This document shows positions 36,466 through 48,600 of a stretch of DNA of 64,000 nucleotides, one piece after another. Each line of letters opens with the position of its first letter. The stretch's first letter is position 1. The notes under the pieces are model-generated. The model ran no database searches, was not told the DNA's origin, and saw only the letters and a list, made by a program, of their open reading frames with translations. The position numbers and the translations under genes are program-made. Source of the stretch: Miscanthus floridulus. Its lineage: Eukaryota; Streptophyta; Magnoliopsida; Poales; Poaceae. Where the stretch lies: NCBI RefSeq assembly GCF_019320115.1, contig NC_089593.1, forward strand, positions 15,528,789 to 15,592,788. Direction: 5' to 3'.

Positions 36466-36904
36466 GGGTGCTTTTATAACGTGCTCAGTTTGCCAAGTGT
36501 CGGATCGAGGACACTCAGAAAAGCTGGCTTTGCTGAGTGTCAGATCACGGCACTTGGCAAACTAATCTTTGTCGAGTGTCTAGGGTTTGGGACACTCGGC
36601 AAATATATTTTTTTTCATAACGTGTTTTTCCTTTTTTGTTCGATGTACTTTGAAAATACCTTGTCAAATTGACTCAACAATATATATATATATGATTTTT
36701 CTATGAATATAATTCCATTATTTTATGCAGTTACAACTCAAATTTAATTTATATCAATTAAAATTCTATAATTGCACTTAATAAATTAAAATTATCAAAC
36801 GGATCCAAAAATTATCAAAATTTCATATGAAACAATCTATGTTCTCTTTTGCCTATACAAAAAGTTTTGAAGTCAAACCCAATTCGACCGTCACTTTGAC
36901 TCCA

Positions 36905-37395
36905 AATCTTACCGATTCCTTCTCAACGCTTCGATTTTTCTTCTGTGATGCTTCGGTTTGTAAACATCGTACATGACCAATTGTGTGAAACCTTCCCAAT
37001 TTTTTACCACAGTATCCACGTATGATATCATCACATCATGACAAATCTCATGATTTTCAGACTTCGTTTGCTTTTTTTAGAATTTAAAAACCGTTTGGCC
37101 ACACGTTCGTGGTCGTGTTTGCTGAACAAGATGTTCAAAATTTCTTTTCATTTCCCAGGTGACACCTCACATTAGACTCAATAACATGAATATCATTTTT
37201 CTACTCATTTTATTTTATTATTTGAATCACTTACAGTTTAAATTTGACTTATACGAAAAAATTCCTAGAAATACAATAAATTAATTAAATATAGCAAAAA
37301 GATCCACAAATATACCAAATTTTAACATGGAATACCACATGTTGTATGTTGAGAGTAGAAAAAGTTTTAAGGTCAAAAGATAAAAAAAAAATTAT
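36905..37395. repeat. AT-rich module shared between CACTA copies 2 and 3
   Basis: Similar to the right arm of the copy 2 inverted repeat (about 23310-23725): shared landmarks GACTTCGTTTGCTTTTT, GAACAAGATGTTC, AATAACATGAATATCATTTT, and AAAAAGTTT-GGTCAAAAG just before the TTTGCCGAGTG array. Single copy here, inverted pair in copy 2. Confidence 0.8.
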
Positions 37396-37889
37396 TTGCC
37401 GAGTGCCAGACAATTACACTCGGCAAACATATTTCTTTACCGAGTGCCTATCTTTGCCGAGTGTTTTCTTTCTAGTTTGCCGAGTGTTTTTTGCATCGTT
37501 TGCCGAGTGTTTTTTCGCAACACTCGACAAAAGGCTTGTTTGCCGAGTGCCCGAAAAAATATACTCGACAAACACCAGGACACTCTGCAAAAGGCTTATT
37601 TCCGGTAGTGCACAGATCATTGATAATATACATAGTGAAACTAATATGTATTTTTTTTATAAACTTAGTCAAAATAAGAAACAAGAGTTTGGGTCTAGAC
37701 AAAGCTAAAAGCTAGCTAGTAGGATGTGCCTAGACGGTACGGTACTTGTGTGTGACGTTTCTAGAATGAGCTCTCTTCTAGAATTACCTCTACCCAGCTT
37801 CATTTTACTCACAACAAAGCAGGATTATATTGGTAATCGTTTTATTTTTCTTGAAAAAAGACTACATGCGCATGCCCGCCATCTCCAAT

Positions 37890-37898
37890 TATAAATAG
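37890..37898 (+). promoter_or_regulatory. TATA box of phytosulfokine precursor gene
   Basis: TATAAATAG, 164 bp before the ATG, followed by a C/A-rich leader with CACCACC and AACACAGCACCC stretches typical of plant 5' untranslated regions. Confidence 0.7.
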
Positions 37899-38061
37899 AG
37901 CGTCTCGGCACCACCAAGACGACCACTCCAAAGTGGCAGCTCCCAACACAGCACCCATCCTCATCCTCTGTTCCACCCAGCAGCTAGCAGAGCTTCTGCT
38001 CCTCTTGCTCTTCGTCCACAACGCCACGCTGCATAGTTTCAGTATCTCAAGACCGACAGAG

Positions 38062-38625
38062 ATGAGGCGCTGCAGCAGCAAGACCTCCTCGCCCCTTGTC
38101 GCCCTCGCTCTCTTCCTCCTCCTCCTGGTCTGCTCCTCCTCCTTCCACCGCGCGGCAGCTGCTCGCCTCCTGCAGCCTGCTGCTCCTCTTCCTCCTCTGA
38201 TTGCTCACCATGGTTAGTGTTGCTGAGCCTCTGTGTTTATTGGCCCTACCAGGTTAGTGTTGCTCCAATGTTTTCTCAACTATTTCTTGTGCAGAGGATG
38301 GTGCCAAGGCGGCTGCCGCTGCTTCTTCTGCATCTGACGGCCCAGTGCTTCGGAGTGCTGCCGTGTTCGGTGGCGACGAGCTTTCAGCCTCCTCCGAGGT
38401 GACAACCGAAGACGATACTGAATCCGCTGCTCTTCATCAGTTTGAGCAGTAAGTTAGAGTTTGACCTCTCTTCTCGTTCTGGTTCTTGTTCAGATGATGG
38501 GAGCAGAGTCGGAGGAGGAGGGTGCAGCGGCGTGCGAGGAGGGCAACGACGAGTGCTTCCAGAGGCGGCTGCTTCACGACGCGCACCTCGACTACATCTA
38601 CACGCAGCACAAGGGCAAGCCATGA
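38062..38625 (+). CDS. Phytosulfokine (PSK) precursor
   Basis: Secreted precursor of the sulfated pentapeptide growth factor PSK, perceived by leucine-rich-repeat receptor kinases. Predicted exons are 38062-38212, 38295-38398 and 38494-38625, giving about 128 residues. ATG 38062 begins an N-terminal signal peptide with a Leu-rich core ([13 protein letters not shown], 12-24). The C-terminus holds the family signature: an acidic stretch, Cys pair spaced [15 protein letters not shown], and the hormone YIYTQ (residues 119-123; 38593-38607), then HKGKP. The two tyrosines, each needing sulfation by tyrosylprotein sulfotransferase, and the preceding HLD for subtilase processing are present. The second intron uses donor GAG/GTGACA at 38399; a stronger-looking GTAAGT at 38449 would break the frame, so that border is the least certain. 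A TATA box and leader lie directly upstream. Confidence 0.85.
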
Positions 38626-40670
38626 GGATGAGGATGCAGATGGAGCCATGGAGGAGGGAGGAGGTCTTCGTCTCGGTTGCTACGGCCGGCGTCTAGTCGT
38701 CGTCCATGCTGGAAAGTTCGTGGAGGGAATATAATCACTTGCTAGATGAATATATGCTGCAACTAACACCCGTACGTCATCCGTCTAGCTAGGAGTATAT
38801 ATACTAGTAGTATGCTTGTGTACGTCTGACATCTCTTTGTACGCCGTCTCCAAGTCTAATACATGATGCATGGTGCGATTTTCTCTAGTCTTTTATTTTC
38901 TTGGTAGTATTGTCAAAAAAGAAGAGTATATGATGCATAAAATTAACGGTGAAAGGTGGTGCTATAAGAAGAGCTCTTCTCCCTCTTTCCTCCACATAGG
39001 AGTGGGCTAGCATACACATGACAGAGACACTGTTGCTATATTATTTGTCCACACCTTTATTTTCCCCCTAATAAGGCGTGAACAAATAAATAACATCTCT
39101 TCTTAATCCAATGTTTGTTATTGGAGCCATCATTAGTAAATAGTAACAATCATTAGTAAATAGTAGCAATTACTCATATAGTGAATTGGCTATAAGGTTG
39201 GCTTACTAGATCGACTATCATTTTCCATTTCTCTTTCTTTTTCCTCTGCATTTACTTTGTTTACCAGCTTGGAGCGCCTATATAAAATGGGTTGTTGCAT
39301 GAGATCCATTATATTCCTCTCAATTTTTTCTCTCGTCTATCTCATTCACATAATAAGTAAAGCTCCCATGTAAATGGGCTATATACGCTTCGATTCCTCT
39401 CATACGTGCGAAACGTTGCATAGCAGTGACAAAAGGTAACAAAAAGCAAAGGAACATGCCCGGGTGGTATAAAGAATTCCTCGATAACATGTATTCTTTA
39501 ATTTAGTGTGTGTTTGTGTCCTTGTTCATGTGTTAATTTTCTTGGCCGCGACACACATGCCGAAACATTCTAGGTGTGCCAGCAACACGTATCCCAAAAC
39601 ATTCCGACACAAGTTAAACAATGATTAAATTAAAAAAAATCAACCTAGCCACAATATGTGCATGTTGCTGGTTACTCTCCTTGTCCCAAAACATCACATG
39701 TTTTTTTTTTGGCGAATCCCATACAAAGTCATTTCTATTTTAGTGTTAAAATATTTCTAAAACGCGCATAGGTTTTAATGGAGGTCGTCATCTACGTATT
39801 TCTCCGTAATGCTCAAATGCCTAGAATGTCTGGTAAACATGAAGCGGTGTCATATCCACTCCGCGGCAGAAAAAGGGGCGAGGAGCACCGCGTGCATAAG
39901 CATTCGTATCATCGCATCCCGCGCTTGCCGGTTACCTTTGGCACAATTGCATGCCGTACGTGACTGTCCTAGTGTCCGTGTGAAAAACTAGCTAGCTAGT
40001 GTCCTAGTTCGTATACACAACTTTTTGAATGGTTGTGTGCATGCAAAAAAAAATTAAATAAAGAGGGTGTGCGTGGTAGTCCTAGCGATCTAAAACAGCA
40101 CTACAGTGTCCACGTGGAATGCACGAAAAGACCCATCGGCTCCAATCAGTTTTGTACTGTAGTACTATATATATATATATATATATCCCACTGGGACAAT
40201 CAGTCCAAAAGTTGAAGTTGCCTGGAAGATTATTTGAGTAGTGCAATGGTGGTGCTTAATATCTTAATAACAGCTAGGGCGGAACAAAAATACTGATCTT
40301 GGCCTTTGTAGTATTTTGATCTGAGGATACCAGAGATGAGATTACCGTCCAAGCAGAACGAATAACAAGGATTTCGTTGATTTTGTGGAGGTCGCGAACG
40401 CGAAGACCACCCATATTTTTAGCCTGACAAAGGTCTTTTTAAGAAATAGCACGTTGGAGATTATTACCTACCTCTGATAGAAGATTTCAGATCACTCAAC
40501 TCAACAGCTGTTTATTATATGATTTTTTAAATTCCAACAAGCCAAAACTCCACTGCTCATTCATTAGCACATCAGGCAAAAAAAAAATGATACAAGGCCC
40601 TCTACACTGCCTTCTCCTATCGAAGCCCCTTGCTTACCACTGGATGCCCAGTGCAGCAGGTTCTCTTTAA
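38626..40670. other. PSK 3' region and intergenic, no further gene recognised
   Basis: The first few hundred bases are the likely 3' untranslated region. A repeated AATCATTAGTAAATAGTA phrase lies at 39130-39170 and a (TA)n tract at 40163-40188. No coding region supported. Confidence 0.5.
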
Positions 40671-40870
40671 GGTCAGTCTTAATGAGGGTTTCAAAGGAGA
40701 TTATTGTGGCACGTCAACAAATTTGTTGAGTTGACAAGTTTTAATTATGAAGAGAGATAAAGATAGAGACAGTTTCATTGAGATGAAACCCTGTTGTAAC
40801 AGTCACCAACATAAAAATTGACGTGGCAGTCTTGGTAATTGTGTCATGAAGCTTTTCACTAAGACTGGCC
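40671..40870. mobile_element. Tourist-type MITE, TAA target duplication
   Basis: Ends GGTCAGTCTTAATGA and TCACTAAGACTGGCC match with two differences and are flanked by TAA on both sides (40668-40670 and 40871-40873), as expected of PIF/Harbinger-derived MITEs. Confidence 0.75.
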
Positions 40871-41032
40871 TAATGCACCCTGAGTTCCCCTTGAACCTCG
40901 TTCGTGTGCGTTGCAGTTGGGTTTAATGTTTAATTAATGAAGCTCCTTATAAAAAAAGTAGCAGTGTACCTATTATTATAAAACAACCAAGTAATGTATA
41001 GTATGTTCATCACAATATATATGTGCATGCTA

Positions 41033-41235
41033 GGGGTGTTTTGATCCTAGGAAAAATTAGCACATCGTGTAGCAATGGACTAAACATGAGGTAATAAGAA
41101 CTAATGGGTTCTAACCACCGATTAGCTTCATTAGCTCTTATTAGACAATGGTTATATTAGCTCATGTTTAGATCTTATATTTGGAACCTAAAACCCAGGT
41201 CTAATTTTTTAGCATGCATTGGATCTAAACACTCC
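41033..41235. mobile_element. Tourist-like MITE, CTA flanks
   Basis: Ends GGGGTGTTTTGATCC and GGATCTAAACACTCC form imperfect inverted repeats, with CTA on both sides (41030-41032 and 41236-41238). Internal palindromic TTAGCTCTTATTAG-type motifs. Confidence 0.6.
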
Positions 41236-41370
41236 CTAAATAAGTATATGGTAGCTTCGTACTAACCTAGCTAATCTAGGGGGGTCTTCTAATCGAAGAA
41301 AGAAAGAATCTAGTAGACTAGTACACATGTACGCACGCGCTGCAACATCGACCTGAAAGCTACGACAGAG

Positions 41371-42212
41371 CAGTGCCGGCCCTAGGGGTTGGGCACGAGG
41401 TGCGACGGCCGAGGGCCTAAGCGGAGAAGGGGTCCAAGCCCATGTATACAAACCTCCATATTCTATAGCTCATTAGGTATTAGCAAACTAATGAGAAGAG
41501 AAACATAGAATTGACCAGATAGACAAAAAGACAATATCGGCATTTCTTTCCTAGTTTCCTTTCCCCACGGCCTTTGGGTAGAGAGGAGGCGAGGAGTCAC
41601 GTTGCACACAACACATTCTGATCGTGAGTTCGCGACATGCGCCTTACACACGCGGAGCTGGCGAGCCGCGCCGCTGCGAAGAGCTAGACTACCGGAGATA
41701 CGGACACGGCGCACGAGGACAACGACCAGGCAGGGCTCCACGACGACGACATCTTGATTCTTGGCTTCTTATGAATTGTGATCACCGATCAGTTGTTTAG
41801 GCCCAATGTATTTCTTCCTTTTTTATTTTTAATCCAAATTAATTATTTATATAGTATTCCAGACTTCTAGTACTCTGTACCCATATAGTCATATTTTTTT
41901 TCTAATTTAGGTGTTAGAATTTTAGAATGTTACCTAAGAAATATTTGTTATGGGTGAGAAAAAAAAACAAATATATTGCTTTTTTAATCTATATTGTTCC
42001 TCGATAATTATCATACATCTATAAATATATTGCTTAATCTACATGGTTCCTCGATAATTATCAGACATGTTAAATTAAAAATATGTTGTTGAATTTGCTT
42101 TCGTTTTGCAAGTAAAATTAATGCCTATATATTATAAGATTTTATACATAATTAAGAGGGGCCGTCGCAATGAGATCGCCAGAGGGCCCTTAAAATCATA
42201 GGACCGGCCCCA
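41371..42212. mobile_element. hAT-type non-autonomous element, 8-bp target duplication
   Basis: Starts CAGTGCCGGCCCTAGG and ends TAGGACCGGCCCCA. CGACAGAG is repeated exactly at 41363-41370 and 42213-42220. No transposase. 41990-42070 holds a tandem pair with GGTTCCTCGATAATTATCA. Confidence 0.75.
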
Positions 42213-42499
42213 CGACAGAGCATGGTGCGTCGACCTCTGTGAGAGATGAGACGACCCGGCAGCGCACTGACGTACGTCCAAGGCTGCTGGAGCTGGCGCT
42301 GGCTGTGTGGTGTGGCCGTGTGTGGAACGACAACGACGACGAGCAGGTACCATCGACGGACGGCATGTCGACATGCATGCATGAACGGATCAACGCATAC
42401 ACAACTTCCTCTCTACTAGTAGCTGGCTAGTCTCTCAGCTGCTGTGCACAGTACGTCGTGGCTGGTCCCATGCATCTGCATAATGCATCCCAGTCCCAG

Positions 42500-43160
42500 A
42501 GACCCAGCGTGGGTGGGCATGCATGCATGCTATTGATTGACCATGCACTGACCAGTGACCACACACACATGGAGATGGAGACGACAGACGACCACGAGAC
42601 AATAAACCAAGTGGCGCCACTGATCTGAAATGGTAGATCAATGCTACGGGAAAATTGTGGTGGCCGAGCGCGCATATGCAGTGCAGTTTCAAGTGCAACA
42701 CACAGTCACACACACACACACAGCATGGCTGCTGGTGCCCCAGCTGATACGTACTGAGTGGACGATGCAAAACACTTTTTTTTCGCGACCGTGCCGAGGC
42801 ACGTATTTCATTAAGCAGAGAAGAGTTTTTGTTACATCGAAGAGAGGCCATGGTAATCCTTGGTTACCGAGACCCTCTTCCCCAACAGCGCACGGATGTG
42901 ATTACAGCTGGGTATACGCGCGTGGAGGTGCTGTGCATGTGGGTGGGAGCCACGGTGGGTTGGTGACTTGGTGCTCAATGCTAGCTGCATTGCACGGGGC
43001 CCGTGCTGCATGCTCTCACCTCTCTTGGAAATACTCCTGGGTTTTTTTTTTAACAAGAGATCGATCCGCAGGCAGAGCAGAGCAGAAGCCTACACTCGTC
43101 GATTTACCTCTCTGCTCTTCTCAACCTCCGTAGTACTCGCTCGTCTCTGCTTCACCAAAA
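42500..43160. repeat. Duplicated segment A (diverged pair with 45060-45660)
   Basis: Shares ordered similarity with 45060-45660: GTGGCGCCACTGA, AGCATGGCTGCTGGTGCC, ACTGAGTGGACG, a GTGGGAGCCACGG/GGTCAATGCT zone and CTCTTGGAAAT. A LINE tail (42776-42905) interrupts it. Neither copy has a convincing open frame, so this looks like a duplicated non-coding or pseudogene fragment. Confidence 0.6.
42776..42905 (-). mobile_element. 3' tail of a LINE, minus strand
   Basis: Read on the minus strand, ATGAAATACGTGCCTCGGCA is followed by CGGTCGCGAAAAAAAA, a typical grass LINE 3' end with an oligo-A tail. Only about 130 bp remain, so it is strongly 5'-truncated. Confidence 0.5.
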
Positions 43161-43222
43161 TGTTCATCGCCATGGATATAGTAACAAGCACCTAGCTAGC
43201 TAGCTAGGAGGGTAACGGAGTA

Positions 43223-43370
43223 CTCTCTCTATTTCAAATTATAAGATTTTTTGATTTCTTTTTTGATTCATTACTTCTACTAAGTATCTAAATGTAGTGT
43301 ATATCTACGTGCATAATAAAAACTATGTATTTAAAAAGGCAAAATATTTTATAATTCCAAATGAAAAGAG
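43223..43370. mobile_element. Stowaway MITE, TA target duplication
   Basis: CTCTCTCTATTTCAAATTATAAG at the left pairs with TTTTATAATTCCAAATGAAAAGAG at the right, flanked by TA at 43221-43222 and 43371-43372. Confidence 0.75.
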
Positions 43371-43899
43371 TAATTATCAAGGATACGCTAGATTTCAAGG
43401 CAACGAAGGACAAGATATACCGCAAACGCAACAGCTTGAACGGGAATGGTCCAAATTAAAACTACTGCATGTCTCAGTCTGCATCCATCCATCCGTGACA
43501 CCGCAGCGGTACCGGTGCGTAACAGCGCTTATGCATTTCAGCTGGAATCTCAAGTGGCTGAAGAGTCGTATATACTTCCCTTCATTCTCTTCTAGAATCA
43601 GACCAGCAAAGGCACTAGTATACATAAGATAACATTGACTATAGTCAGTGTTCCGTTCCGTCCATCCCTTCGTCTTTCACCGTTTTATCCTACCTTTTCA
43701 TCCTCCTTTTCTTCGAGTGGCTGGCTACATGACAAGAGCATATACTTTGCGTTTGAAGGTGTACTACAGTGGTCCTCAGGTCCATATATTCAGATTACTC
43801 ACAGCCACAACAATCAATATATTTAAGTATAAACCGGCAGTCACCACAAATCACTGCAGGGTGTGATACTGATCCGACAAAGACACTCATGTTCTCACT

Positions 43900-44081
43900 G
43901 CTGGTAGAGGTATCACCTTGTAGCGACACATATCATATCACTTTTGGGTAATGTGTATATATACCCGGCAGTGATACCAGGATTTCACTGTGCGTGTTGG
44001 GTCTAAGACCCGATAGTGATAAGCAAGTCCCGATCCATCACTATTATTGATTGTCCTCTGCCGGACCTAATTCTAGTAGTG
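43900..44081. mobile_element. Terminus of another CACTA family (partial)
   Basis: TTCTAGTAGTG ends at 44081 and is preceded by CCGGCAGTGATA and ACCCGATAGTGATA units resembling subterminal repeats. No opposite terminus found. Confidence 0.4.
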
Positions 44082-44269
44082 CCGAGTTTAGACCTGATCC
44101 ATGGATCTGGGAGTAGCAAGAGTCAGGGTAACGGGAACTCCTTATATACCTGGACAAATCAAAACTCAGTAGAATTCATTATATTTGCGGACGAAGAGAA
44201 TATATTCTTTGGAATTTGATCAATAGCACCAAGTCCAAACAAGTACTCCTACCCTAGTCATATCTAGTA

Positions 44270-44403
44270 CTCCGTCCGATCCAAATTATAAGTCGCTTTG
44301 ACTATTTTGGTACGTCCATTTTGCTATGTATCTAGACTATATTACATAGCAAAATAAATAAACCAAAAAAGTCAAAACGACTTGTAATTTCGAACGAAGG
44401 AAG
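44270..44403. mobile_element. Stowaway MITE, TA target duplication
   Basis: 134 bp. CTCCGTCCGATCCAAATTAT at the left pairs with ATTTCGAACGAAGGAAG at the right, and GTCGCTTTGACTATTTTGGT with ACCAAAAAAGTCAAAACGAC. TA on both sides (44268-44269 and 44404-44405). The 134-bp element is almost fully palindromic. Confidence 0.88.
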
Positions 44404-45059
44404 TACATAGTAAAACAAAACAACGCAGTCTGTTCGGTCTGAACTTAAAAGCTAGTTATTATTTGGCCTCTTTCAAATCCTTGTAAAATCTATTTAACCA
44501 TTTTTTTTTTTTTTTGGTTTGGCACACACTGGTGGTAGTGGAAGGCCGAAGGCTGCACCACGCCCGTCCAAACTCCAAATCTCTACGTGTTACACAATGA
44601 ACAAACTAAACGTGCGTGTCCAACTGCAGTAGTGCGCGTTCGTGCGTTAGTGCTGCTGCTGCTGCTGAACTACAGCTAGCGCCACGCCGCGCACTGCACG
44701 GGCCAGCATGCCTGCCTGCCGAGCTAACCTGAAAGCTATGCTACAGACCGATCGAGCGAGCGGGTGGAAAGTGGATGGAAACGACACTACAGCTTAACGA
44801 CGGTGATGGAGCGAAAAGACTCGATCACGCGGCCGTCCGTCGATCACGCGGCCGCCGCAACAGCACTGTGAGCGTGAGACGACGACCCAGCCGGCGAGCG
44901 AGCGCATGGATGCCCTACCGTCCCAGGCTGGCTGGTGGAGCTAGCGACGACAACGACACAACGACGGCAACGACATGAACGGAACGCACACATGCGCACG
45001 CACGCAACTTCCTCGGTCCGGTCGTCGTCGCCCCCATTGTCCCATCACCCTAGCTTGCT

Positions 45060-45660
45060 TGGGTACGGTGGGCATGCCACCGATCAGATCACGGCCGGAG
45101 CACTGATGATTATTGAGCACACGACACGAGACAGACGAGACTGGATCCAACAGGGCAACAGGAGAAGAAAGTGGCGCCACTGAAATGACGCTGCAGGAAA
45201 ATGGTGACCGGAGTGAGTGTGAGTGGAGGAGGTAGAGCGCAGATGATGCAGCAGAAGGCAGCATGGCTGCCAGTGCCTGCTACCTGCTCTGCTGGTGCCA
45301 CAACTGAGTGGACGTACGGTGCCAAAAGACTTTTGCTCAACCTCTACGCGGAGGTGCCTGTACTTCGTGGGAGTGAGCCACACCCGGACATGGTGGTCAA
45401 TGCTGCTTTGGGGTGGGTCCATGCATGCACTAGAACACCATGGCAATTGTCAACCGATGCAGCAGTAAGCACGCAGCAGCAAGGCCAGCTGCCTGCTCTT
45501 GCTCTGAATCTGATGCTGCTCATAGCTCTCTTGGAAATGGACAACATAGTGCCACAGGTTTTGGACCGAGATCGATATGGTCTGTCTATGGAGCGAAACA
45601 GAGACCACCACCGCTTGCTTGCCTAGTTTCTGCTCTTTCAAATCTCTAATCTTCTCTGAT
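45060..45660. repeat. Duplicated segment B (diverged pair with 42500-43160)
   Basis: Second member of the pair; see segment A for shared landmarks. It lacks the LINE tail insertion, so it shows the pre-insertion order GTGCCAAAAGACTTTTGCTC. Confidence 0.6.
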
Positions 45661-48600
45661 TCACCAAAATTTTCCCAAGTTCAAGTGTCATCACGTCTGA
45701 TGTATACATCCGGTAGGTCCACATGCAACCACTGCGCAGGATGATTCAGGAGGCCAGTTCACAGAAAATCACCACTATTCAATTTTGAATTGGGCTGTTT
45801 CGCACACAACTACAGGCCAATGCTTTTCCTTCAGCAAATCCTCAATGAAATGTTAAGATGCATGCAGACTGAAGGTGCACCAGCATCAGAACCACCTTAT
45901 GGGGGCACGTTGTTGTACAATAACAAAAACACTGAGCCTCTCAATCTCCAGTACTTTCCAATAATGGTCCAGACACCGAGCAACTGTTTTCACTGCAGGA
46001 TGGTAGATACGGACCAGAGTCAAATCATGAAAACTGTGATGCATATCGTCTCAAGATGACAATTGATTTTCCACAGTAATGAGGCTGAGAAATCCTTGGT
46101 TTCCTTTCGCTGGGCGGCTTTGGATGCACTTTTGATTGTGCTTCCCTCCCACGTACACATACCCTTAACTTCCAACAAGCAGCCACCTTGTACACACGGA
46201 CATGGGCGTTAAAAACCTTCAATTTCAGGTGAACCTTCAGTCAAGGAATCACAGCAAAAGCAAAGCACCATAAACATGATATATACAGTACATAATGAGC
46301 TTGCTGGTAACATATTCCATGGGCAGGTCCTATGATCTTGCCATGGCACACCCATGAGTGCATTCATACCCACATCTTCTGAAAAGCATGGTAATATGAC
46401 ATACACCAACAGGATCAGCACCCCAGGACCACATTCTGGCTTCAATCACATCCATGGATTATGGACTCTGTTCAACTCATTCGAGGGCTCTTGAATCACG
46501 CTGCTAACTGAAGATCAACAACCGACAGGTTTGCTGTATTCCTTCTTGCACAAGCCCAGATGACTCCCCTGATCCCAAGCTTCATTGTTGCTTAAACTGG
46601 TAAGTTCATCCGGATACTGATTATAAATAACTAAATTAAGATACTGATTCATTTGGTCCAGGAGCAAAGGGATGGGCAGCTGAACACACTCAAAATGTTT
46701 TACTTGGAAACTTGCCTGACACAAGTAAACCCACCAACGAACAAAACTGTAAGCTCTCAACTTTGCAGCAGCCTGCTTTCATCTCTCTTAGAGGAAATCG
46801 CAATGACATGGAGCAAAGACTTCCAAACAAACCAAAGCTTTCCAAGCTCTGATGCACTGAAAAAAAAATTTCACATGCTCTGATGATGAACCAGTCACCC
46901 ATGGTGTCACATTCATGTTCCGTCGAGTGTTGCAACAATTGCTGCCGTGCCTTCATATGATTCCCCAAGGCTTTTGTTCATATCTCCAATCGCCAAACCA
47001 TTTGATTATTGATTCCTGTAGACATATCTGGACGTCGTGATCTTCCTGGTTCATGAAAGCTATCTGAGATAACCTTTGCCATGAGCATTTCTTATAGTAC
47101 TGCTCTTTTCGACTCACGAATCAAATCTTTTTCTTTTTGCTAGTGCCAAGGACCAACTAAGAATTTCACCCTGCAAGGATAAAAAACAACAGAATTAGGC
47201 ATTTGTGCCTGAAGAAGAAGAAAATCATATGTACAGTTGCAGAATAGTAAAGAAAATCATAATCAACAACAGAACTAAAATAAAACTAACCACTTGAAGG
47301 AATATGCAAAATTGTACACAGAAAATGAGTTTGCATTTAGGTATTCTTCTCAAAACAAAAACCATATGCCAGATGACTAATCTTCACGTCCATGCCCCCA
47401 ATTGTGCACTAGAAGTTGCATATCTAGCATCATCTTGTTTAATAAATTAACATAAATGGGTTTTGCTGCTATCTAATGTGTTTCAGAGCTTCAGGCTAAG
47501 GCAATTTGTAATGGTTTTGCTGCTATCTGTTTTCCAGGCTAAAGCAATTTTTAATTACCATTTATCAACACAGCATCACAGCCAAAGAACAGGTAAACCT
47601 CATGGTAAAGGAAACATGACAACTAGATTGATGAGGTGGCAGATTCAAAGAAAAATGCATAGCCATGTCAATTGTGCTATCTATCTATCCGAGTCATTTT
47701 AAGTTTAACTGTTGCAAACCTAAGGTAGAAATACAGAAAAATGATGAAAACAAAAGCAAATACCATGATCCAAGGCTTCAATAATTCTCTAGAAGATACA
47801 ACACATAACTATATAAAGCAAGAATGCTATTTTCTATCAGCATCTGCTGAAAACCTCCCTTGACTAAGTGAAACTATGACAAGACTTGTATATTCTTCCA
47901 TAGTACATACATCTCATGAAAGCAACATGTAGCCGAACATATTTCCAAATAAGATGGCAAATTTCATTATGTAGTAACTTTTTTTCCTATGATAGAGCAG
48001 TATATACATCTCAACCTTGATAGCTGATGGAGAAACAACTAATATCAAATGTGTACTAATGGAATGGAATAACAAACGACTGTTAAGCACTACTCCATTT
48101 ATAAACCAACAGTGCTCATAACAAGTCCTTGTGACTCGCATGAAAAAAAATCCATTGAGCAATACTGTGACATCTTATGGAGTCGCAGGCTTATAGCCAC
48201 ACTTAATCCTATGATTATGAATTGTACGAGTCGAACTGCACCTCTTGAGAAGATCAGTAATTGTCTCTGGATTCTAGAATTGCTCAAGACACCTTATAAT
48301 TTATTTTTAAAAATGATGATATCAAGTATCATAAAATTAAGCTACAGACTAATAAATTAAGGAGCACTATAAGAGTAGAAATGCAGCACAACTTCTGCTT
48401 GGATAAAGAAATTACTTGCCTCATCATTCGATAAGCCATCACCAACTTGCCGCTGTCATTTTAAATACTTTGGAATTGGAATGGTCTTCGCTGCTTAACC
48501 AATCCCAAGCTAGAAAAACACACTTTCCATAACTAACATCCATTCATCATGTCCATCTTGTATGACTTATTTGGGACCTACTAAACTCAACTAACTTGTA

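Larger units (their letters stand above)
35385..37610. mobile_element. Non-autonomous CACTA element, copy 3, complete, CAC target duplication
   Basis: 2,226 bp from CACTACTGGAAACAGCG (35385) to TTTCCGGTAGTG (37610). The flanking triplet CAC is present on both sides (35382-35384 and 37611-37613). TTTGCCGAGTG-type arrays lie at 35400-35560, 36480-36610 and 37396-37598. There is no transposase; the interior is GC-rich (35575-35980), then a purine minisatellite, then an AT-rich module shared with copy 2. It ends about 280 bp before the phytosulfokine gene TATA box. Confidence 0.92.

Noticed and set aside
35727..36672. Open frames of over 200 residues rich in Gly, Arg and Glu
   Set aside because: A purine minisatellite is open in all frames; no domain, and the same residues in all three frames.
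45790..46059. 89-residue open frame in intergenic DNA
   Set aside because: No recognisable domain, no upstream promoter sign or neighbouring exon.
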